A stretch of DNA of 64,000 bases from the NCBI GenBank assembly GCA_018456245.1, contig JAGYHQ010000001.1:1-64000 (forward strand), written 5' to 3'. Source of the stretch: Tenacibaculum sp. (GTDB lineage Bacteria > Bacteroidota > Bacteroidia > Flavobacteriales > Flavobacteriaceae). The notes under the pieces are model-generated. The model saw only the letters and a list, made by a program, of their open reading frames with translations, ran no database searches and was not told the DNA's origin. Both the position numbers and the translations under genes were made by a program. This document shows positions 58,354-64,000 of the stretch, piece after piece. The stretch's first letter is position 1. Each line of letters starts with the position of its first letter.

Positions 58354-60510
58354 CTAATTAATTGAAACACTTTGCTTGTCCCACATTGTTTTATAAACCG
58401 AATTTTTAGATAATAATTTGTGATGAGTTCCTTCCTCAATAACTTTTCCTTCTTTAAGAACTAAAATTTTATCCGACTGAGCAATTGTACTTAACCTATG
58501 AGCAATTACAATCATTGTTTTACCTTGGCTTTTAAATTCGTTTAAAGTTTTTTGAATTACTTGTTCAGATGCTGTGTCTAACGAGGAGGTTGCTTCATCT
58601 AAAATTAAAATTTCAGGATTTTTATATAAAGCCCTGGCAATAGCAATACGCTGTTTTTGCCCCCCAGAGAGCAGAGCTCCATTTTCTCCAAGATAAGTTT
58701 GAAATCCGTCAGGAAGTTTTTCAATAAAATCCAAAATATCTAACTTTTTGGTAAGTTCAATAATACGTTGATGATTTGGAAAATCTTCTCCTAAAGCAAT
58801 ATTTTCTATTACATTACCCGAAAATAAATCAATTTGTTGAGGAACTACAGAAATCAAATTTCGTAAAGAATAATTTGAAATATAATTAACATCATAATCG
58901 CCAATCATTATTTTCCCTGATTTTAGGGTGTATAAATTTTGTAATAAGGCGGCTAAAGTTGTTTTTCCACTACCACTTTCTCCAACAATAGCAGTAGTTT
59001 TTCCTTTTTCTATTAGGCAATTAAAATCATCAAAAACATCAACCCTACTTCCATAACTAAAACTTACTTCCTTAAACTGAATATCACCAATTGCATCAGG
59101 TGTTAAGTCCATTTTATCCGTATTTTCTTCTCGTTCCAAATCCATAATTTCAAATAAACGGTCAGCGGCAATTAAAGCATTTTGTATGGTTTTATTCATT
59201 CCTATTAATTGAGAAATTGGGCTAGTAAAATAACCTATTAAAGCATAAAAAGACATTAGCTCCCCAGGGGTAATTTCTCTATCAATTACATATCCTGCAC
59301 CTACCCAAAGCAGTACAATTGTAAAAATTCTTGATAAAAATTCTGATGAATTTTGAGAGAATAAAGAATTTAAAATAGATTTATAAAAAGTTTTTAATAA
59401 AATAGAAAAACGATTATCCGTTTTATTATTAGCGAAAACCTCTACACCAAATTGTTTAATAGTTCTCACTGCTGTAATAGATTCTACCAAATGAGACTCT
59501 AATTCAGCACTTTCTTCCATTAATCTTCGTTCTACTTTTTTATTTAATTTGTTAGTTACCCAATATACTAAAAAATACAATGGTACAACTAAAACCATTA
59601 TTATTGCCAACTTCCAATAATACGAAAACATTAAAGCGAATGAGAAAATAACAATAAAAATATTAACAAATATTTGTATAGATACATCATTAATAAAAGC
59701 TCTAATTTTTACAGCATCATTTACACGAGAAATAATTTCCCCTACTTTCATTGTATCAAAAAAGCGTTGGGGTAATGAGAGTAGATGTTTATAGTAACCT
59801 AAAATTAAATATTTATCCATTTTTTGCCCCGTTTGTAAAACAAAAATACTTTTCATTACTCCTATAAATATTTGAAATAAAAGAATAACAATCATTCCTA
59901 AAGAAAGTAAATTTAATAATCTTCTATTACCGTCAATTAAAACATAATCGGTTATTTTTTCAATATAAATAGAAGTGGAAAGCCCTAAAATAGTATAAAT
60001 TAAAGCACCTACTAACGCTTGTAATAAAACACTTTTATGTGGCTGTACCAAGTTCCAAAATCTACTATAAATACTAGTGCTTTCATCTTTTTGCTGAAAA
60101 TATTCATTAGGCTGTAAAAGTACTAAAACACCAGTCCAAATTTTTGAAAAATCCTCAATGGTATATTCTTCTATTTTTCCGTATGCAGGATTCATTACAA
60201 AAACTTTTCCTTTTGCTACTTTATAAATAACTACAAAATGATGATATTGCTGATTAACTACAGTATGAGCAATTGCAGGAAGTGGAATGTTAGGTAAAGC
60301 ATCAACTCCACCCTTTACACCTTTGGCATTAAAGCCTAATTTTTCCAAACCTTGTACCAAGCCTAAAACATTTGTTCCTCTTGTATCAGTATGACAAAGT
60401 TGACGAATTTTGGCAATAGGCATTTTTACCCCATAATGTGCTGAAACAGATGCTAAGCAAGCCGCCCCACAATCTTTAATATCGTGTTGTTTTATTAAAA
60501 TATCTTTCAT
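58354..60510 (-). CDS. Peptidase C39-domain-containing ABC transporter
   Basis: IKQHDIKDCGAACLASVSAHYG C39 motif and HHFVVIY; ABC: IVGESGSGKTTLAAL, LSGGQKQRIAIARALYKNPEILILDEATSSLD. Confidence 0.95.
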   Translation of the reverse strand: MKDILIKQHDIKDCGAACLASVSAHYGVKMPIAKIRQLCHTDTRGTNVLGLVQGLEKLGFNAKGVKGGVDALPNIPLPAIAHTVVNQQYHHFVVIYKVAKGKVFVMNPAYGKIEEYTIEDFSKIWTGVLVLLQPNEYFQQKDESTSIYSRFWNLVQPHKSVLLQALVGALIYTILGLSTSIYIEKITDYVLIDGNRRLLNLLSLGMIVILLFQIFIGVMKSIFVLQTGQKMDKYLILGYYKHLLSLPQRFFDTMKVGEIISRVNDAVKIRAFINDVSIQIFVNIFIVIFSFALMFSYYWKLAIIMVLVVPLYFLVYWVTNKLNKKVERRLMEESAELESHLVESITAVRTIKQFGVEVFANNKTDNRFSILLKTFYKSILNSLFSQNSSEFLSRIFTIVLLWVGAGYVIDREITPGELMSFYALIGYFTSPISQLIGMNKTIQNALIAADRLFEIMDLEREENTDKMDLTPDAIGDIQFKEVSFSYGSRVDVFDDFNCLIEKGKTTAIVGESGSGKTTLAALLQNLYTLKSGKIMIGDYDVNYISNYSLRNLISVVPQQIDLFSGNVIENIALGEDFPNHQRIIELTKKLDILDFIEKLPDGFQTYLGENGALLSGGQKQRIAIARALYKNPEILILDEATSSLDTASEQVIQKTLNEFKSQGKTMIVIAHRLSTIAQSDKILVLKEGKVIEEGTHHKLLSKNSVYKTMWDKQSVSIN

Positions 60511-60559
60511 TTTCTTTAATTAGGAATTAGAAATTAGTAGTTAGCAATTTCTAATTACT

Positions 60560-60590
60560 GACTACTAATTGCTAATTAATTCATATTTTT
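60560..60590. repeat. Short direct repeat left of four-helix-bundle pseudogene
   Basis: ACTACTAATTGCTAATTAATT here and again near 61039-61062; surrounding AATTAG-type inverted motifs. Confidence 0.7.
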
Positions 60591-60639
60591 ACACCATAAA
60601 TTACTCATTTCTAATTGCTCATTTCTAACTACTGATTGT

Positions 60640-61002
60640 ATGAATAAAGTTTTACACGTAAAATCTAAAAAAATTGCCATTCGTATTATTAATTTATATA
60701 AATTTTTGATTGAGAATAAGAAAGAATTTATTTTATAAAAACAACTTTTAAGGAGTGGTACCGCCATAGGGGCTTTAATAAAAGAAAGTGAATTTGCCCA
60801 AAGCAAAAAAGACTTTCTTAATAAATTGTACATCGCATTAAAAGAAGCAAATGAAAGTTTATATTGGTTAGAATTACTATCTGAAACAACATACATTAAT
60901 CCAGCAGAATTCAAATCACTTTCAAAAGATAATACCGAACTTATAAAACTTCTTGTATCCATAACAAAAACTTTAAAAACACAATTGGGAATTAAGAATT
61001 AG
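60640..61002 (+). pseudogene. Four-helix-bundle protein (S23/Avd-like) pseudogene with one in-frame TAA
   Basis: MNKVLHVKSKKIAIRIINLYKFLIENKKEFIL*KQLLRSGTAIGALIKESEFAQSKKDFLNKLYIALKEANESLYWLELLSETTYINPAEFKSLSKDNTELIKLLVSITKTLKTQLGIKN; stop at 60736-60738, frame intact otherwise. Confidence 0.85.
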
Positions 61003-61065
61003 CAATTAGTAGTTAGGAATTAGAAATTACTAATTGTTAACTACTAATTGCTAATTAATTTAGGG
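61003..61065. repeat. Short direct/inverted repeats right of four-helix-bundle pseudogene
   Basis: CAATTAGTAGTTAGGAATTAGAAATTACTAATTGTTAACTACTAATTGCTAATTAATT. Confidence 0.75.
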
Positions 61066-62132
61066 TTTAACCAATCATCTACTCGGTCAAACAATAATTG
61101 CCATAATGTTCTATCAATAAGATGAAAACGAGTAGTTAATGTCATTCCTTTACCTATTTGCCCTTTATAACCATTTTTAAGTTGCAAATAATCTTTATCC
61201 ATTGTGCAAAGCACACGGAAAAAAGCCTCCCCTGTTTGTTTATTAACCGTAATATTTTGGTTTATTTCTTTTACACTCCCCTCTAATAGCCCCCATTGAT
61301 TATAATTATAAGTATCTACTTGAAATTTTACTTTTTGTTTTAGGTTAATAAACCCAATATCTTTTGGAGATACAAAACACTCTACCACCAAAGATTCTTC
61401 TGGTGAAATTTCACCTACACTTTGCCCTTGTATTATAAAATTATTTTTTTGAAGACCTGAAAAATTAACCAATCTACCCGAAATAGGAGCAGTAATAACG
61501 TAATTTTTTTGTTGTTGGGTTATTTTAGTAATCTCAGAATTTAACGAACGAAGTTGCCGTTCTACTTGCCTCTTTTGGGTTTGCCATTGTGCCATTTGTT
61601 GTTCTTTAATACTTGTAACTTGGCGGGTAAGCCCCTTGTAATTATAATAAAACTTGTCATACTCTGCTTTGGGTATAACGCCTTGTTCGTACAAAAGTTT
61701 GGCTCTGTCATAATCTTTTTTTGATAAAGACAATTGAGTTTTTACTTGTGCTATTTTTTCTTGCATTGCAGAAAGTTCTTTTTGGTATTGCCCTGTTTGT
61801 AAGCCTTTATAATTATTTTTAGTTAATTTGTTAAGGTCATTAAGTTGGGCTTTAAAATCACTTAATTGGTTTTGTTGTAACGTTTTTTGTGTAACCAATT
61901 GCTCAGAAATAACAACAAAAAGTGTGTCTCCTTTAGTTATTTTTTGGTTATTTTTTAACAAGTTACAAAATACAACTCTTCCGCTAACCACTGCATTAAT
62001 TTTAGTATTTTCAGTAATAGAACGCACCGTACCACGAGAAGAAGAAGTAACAGGAATATTTATAAAAGGCAACAAAATAAAAATTGCTATGATGAATAGC
62101 AATGATGATATATAAATAATCTTTTGAGACAT
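61044..62132 (-). CDS. HlyD family secretion periplasmic adaptor
   Basis: N-terminal TM, lipoyl-like halves flanking coiled coil (SGRVVF...; TAPISGRLVNF), position beside ABC exporter. Confidence 0.9.
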   Translation of the reverse strand: MSQKIIYISSLLFIIAIFILLPFINIPVTSSSRGTVRSITENTKINAVVSGRVVFCNLLKNNQKITKGDTLFVVISEQLVTQKTLQQNQLSDFKAQLNDLNKLTKNNYKGLQTGQYQKELSAMQEKIAQVKTQLSLSKKDYDRAKLLYEQGVIPKAEYDKFYYNYKGLTRQVTSIKEQQMAQWQTQKRQVERQLRSLNSEITKITQQQKNYVITAPISGRLVNFSGLQKNNFIIQGQSVGEISPEESLVVECFVSPKDIGFINLKQKVKFQVDTYNYNQWGLLEGSVKEINQNITVNKQTGEAFFRVLCTMDKDYLQLKNGYKGQIGKGMTLTTRFHLIDRTLWQLLFDRVDDWLNPKLISN

Positions 62133-62171
62133 AATTAACTTTATTTACTCATCTTTTCCTATAAAAATAGG

Positions 62172-62816
62172 TTAATGGTATAAAATATGATTTAAAATTA
62201 ATGTAAATAAATTATCCAATGAATGTAATAAAATAGCATGAAGAATACCAAAATTAACCCTTAAATATATTAAACAAATAGATACAGGAACATAAGTAAT
62301 AAATAAAATAAGAATTTTTTGATATGAATTGATAGATTCATCATCAAGATAAAATGTATGACAAAGACTAAAAATTAAACAATTTATAATCCACCAAAAG
62401 ATTTTATTATTCTCATAAACTAATTCTAAATTTTTAATATTTCTTATAAACAAAAAAACAGCGTAAGAAAAAATTATAAAGGGAATTAAAATCAAATTTT
62501 TAAAATAGTAATAAAATACAATAAAATTAATTATAATAGGCATAAATTGAAATATAATAGCACTATTATTTTTTCTTAACCCAAATCTAAAAAGTATTTC
62601 CTCAACAATAGGTGCTATAACAACAGCAGATATAATAACACCAAAACCTACCTTAGCCCCATTGTAAGGAGAAATTCCCAACCAAATTTTAAAGTTATCT
62701 ACAATTAAATAACCATAGAGTAATGAAAAAATTAAACAAAAAATAAGAATTATAAAGGGGCTTTTAATAATATTTTGTTTCATACTAAAATTATTTTTTA
62801 ACAAAATTAGGCACAA
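62172..62816 (-). CDS. CPBP family intramembrane protease, candidate bacteriocin immunity/processing protein
   Basis: APIVEEILFRFGLR (EExxxR), IFSLCHTFYLDD, LHAILLHSLDN; likely start Met 62783. Confidence 0.8.
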   Translation of the reverse strand: MCLILLKNNFSMKQNIIKSPFIILIFCLIFSLLYGYLIVDNFKIWLGISPYNGAKVGFGVIISAVVIAPIVEEILFRFGLRKNNSAIIFQFMPIIINFIVFYYYFKNLILIPFIIFSYAVFLFIRNIKNLELVYENNKIFWWIINCLIFSLCHTFYLDDESINSYQKILILFITYVPVSICLIYLRVNFGILHAILLHSLDNLFTLILNHILYH

Positions 62817-62863
62817 CTTATATACTATTAAATTGTGCCTAATATCTTTTTGAAAGATTAATA

Positions 62864-63001
62864 TTAACCTAACACTACAGATGACTTATCATATCTAAAA
62901 CATTTAGCTATAACCCCAATCCCAACAGCCATGTAATCTAAAAAGTCTTTTCCTCCTTCAATATTAGTTAATTCATCTTTTGATAATTCTCTTAATTCCA
63001 T
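62864..63001 (-). CDS. Double-glycine leader peptide B (45 aa, not in ORF track)
   Basis: MELRELSKDELTNIEGG|KDFLDYMAVGIGVIAKCFRYDKSSVVLG; ELSxxELxxIxGG leader. Confidence 0.85.
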   Translation of the reverse strand: MELRELSKDELTNIEGGKDFLDYMAVGIGVIAKCFRYDKSSVVLG

Positions 63002-63005
63002 TATA

Positions 63006-63164
63006 TCAATTTAAAAAGTTATTTAATATATTTTTTATATTTAACAAAAATTTATCAATATCCATATGTAATATATTACTAAGTACTGCTACAATAATAA
63101 TCTTAATTATACCTTTAATAATTTTTTTGTATTTTGTATTGTATTCAATGTTAAATATATTCAC
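63006..63164 (-). CDS. Possible small membrane/cationic protein (52 codons, GTG start)
   Basis: (V/M)NIFNIEYNTKYKKIIKGIIKIIIVAVLSNILHMDIDKFLLNIKNILNNFLN between the two GG peptides; no other support. Confidence 0.3.
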   Translation of the reverse strand: MNIFNIEYNTKYKKIIKGIIKIIIVAVLSNILHMDIDKFLLNIKNILNNFLN

Positions 63165-63184
63165 AATAATTAATTATGTTATTA

Positions 63185-63352
63185 CTAAAATGAATTATAT
63201 CCTTCCATAAATGAAGCTCCTAATTCATCAAAATCTTTAGCCATTAATGATCCTACAAAAGCTCCTAATAAAACATACCAAATTCCCCCATCAGTTTTTC
63301 TCATTTCTGTAGCATTCAATTCTTGAACGCCTAAATTACTTAAATTTTTCAT
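63185..63352 (-). CDS. Double-glycine leader peptide A (55 aa, not in ORF track)
   Basis: MKNLSNLGVQELNATEMRKTDGG|IWYVLLGAFVGSLMAKDFDELGASFMEGYNSF; GG leader and GxxxG in core. Confidence 0.8.
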   Translation of the reverse strand: MKNLSNLGVQELNATEMRKTDGGIWYVLLGAFVGSLMAKDFDELGASFMEGYNSF

Positions 63353-63534
63353 AATATATAAAGTTTAATTAGTTAAAAAATATTTTTTGTTAGAAAACAT
63401 AAAATTGTGCACATAATTATGTTTTTGTAACACCTCAAAGATGAGTATATAAAAACAAACTACCTATTCCAAAAATTATAAAAACTATTCTAAAAAGAAT
63501 ATTTTTTAAATTTTTTATATTTAACTAAAAAAAT

Positions 63535-63542
63535 TACCTTTG
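63535..63542 (+). promoter_or_regulatory. -7 element (TACCTTTG) upstream of HTH regulator
   Basis: Exact TAnnTTTG ~33 bp upstream of ATG 63575. Confidence 0.5.
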
Positions 63543-63574
63543 TGGGTACTATATATATTATTAGGTAATAAATT

Positions 63575-63931
63575 ATGAATATTGGTACTAAAATAAGACA
63601 ATTAAGAGAGGAAAAACAAATGAGCCAAACAGATTTAGCTTATATGTTAAATATTGAGCAAGCCACCTTATCTAAAATAGAAAGTAACAAAACTGAAAAA
63701 TTAAACTTTTTTACAATTGATAAATTATGCCAAATATTTAATAAAAACTTTGATTATTTTTTACCAACACAAGGAAATACCTATAATGTAGAAACTAATA
63801 ATGGAGTTGTTGTAGGAACTTATAATAATTTTCCCCCAGAATTATTAAATTTAGTAAAAGATATTATACACAACCACGAACAACAAACTCTTAAAATAAA
63901 AGAATTAGAAGAGCAATTAAAGAATAGATAA
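63575..63931 (+). CDS. XRE-family helix-turn-helix transcriptional regulator
   Basis: IGTKIRQLREEKQMSQTDLAYMLNIEQATLSKIESNKTEKLNFFTIDKLCQIF. Confidence 0.92.
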   Translation: MNIGTKIRQLREEKQMSQTDLAYMLNIEQATLSKIESNKTEKLNFFTIDKLCQIFNKNFDYFLPTQGNTYNVETNNGVVVGTYNNFPPELLNLVKDIIHNHEQQTLKIKELEEQLKNR

Positions 63932-64000
63932 TTTTTAATTTAATCAATAACAAAACTTCTACAAAACATCCAAACTTCCTTTCCCCTCTCTTAAAATTTG

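Noticed and set aside
60576-60962. 128-aa minus ORF
   Set aside because: Antisense to the four-helix-bundle pseudogene, whose plus-strand translation is clearly homologous to that family.
60640-61002. Diversity-generating retroelement (Avd-like gene)
   Set aside because: No reverse transcriptase, template repeat or variable repeat seen in the window, and the gene carries a stop.
62980-63210. 76-aa plus ORF, hydrophobic
   Set aside because: Antisense to GG peptide B and ORF52; low-complexity Ile/Leu-rich reading of AT-rich DNA.

Overview
AT-rich Bacteroidota (Flavobacteriaceae-like) chromosomal window; taxonomy is inferred from gene content and TAnnTTTG-type -7 promoter motifs. Most of it is housekeeping: menaquinone genes, Fe-S oxidoreductase, MlaD/MlaE/MlaF, amidase, LptD-like protein, gapA, pfkA, tRNA-Lys and tRNA-Tyr, a Czc/Cus-type metal efflux operon, prfC, holA, idi and others. 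Four accessory regions stand out. (1) 1-5957 (-) is a very large multidomain secreted protein, cut by the window edge and absent from the ORF track, with a zinc metalloprotease, a transglutaminase-like module and YDG/MBG repeats; the transglutaminase segment appears to sit inside one YDG repeat. (2) 16.3-20.75 kb, between ridA and gapA, holds two orphan genes (LRR-like protein; AAA/zinc-hook ATPase) separated and bounded by three near-identical ~184-bp palindromic repeats, with different long imperfect palindromes starting GCATAAC after each gene, i.e. an integron-cassette-like layout. (3) 31-37.5 kb is a metal efflux operon with His-rich small proteins and a perfect 14+1+14 palindrome. (4) 57.0-63.9 kb is a peptide-export cluster (TolC, C39-peptidase ABC transporter, HlyD-like, CPBP protease, XRE regulator) with two unannotated double-glycine leader peptides, interrupted by a four-helix-bundle pseudogene flanked by short repeats. 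All product calls come from reading motifs by eye; no database search was run.
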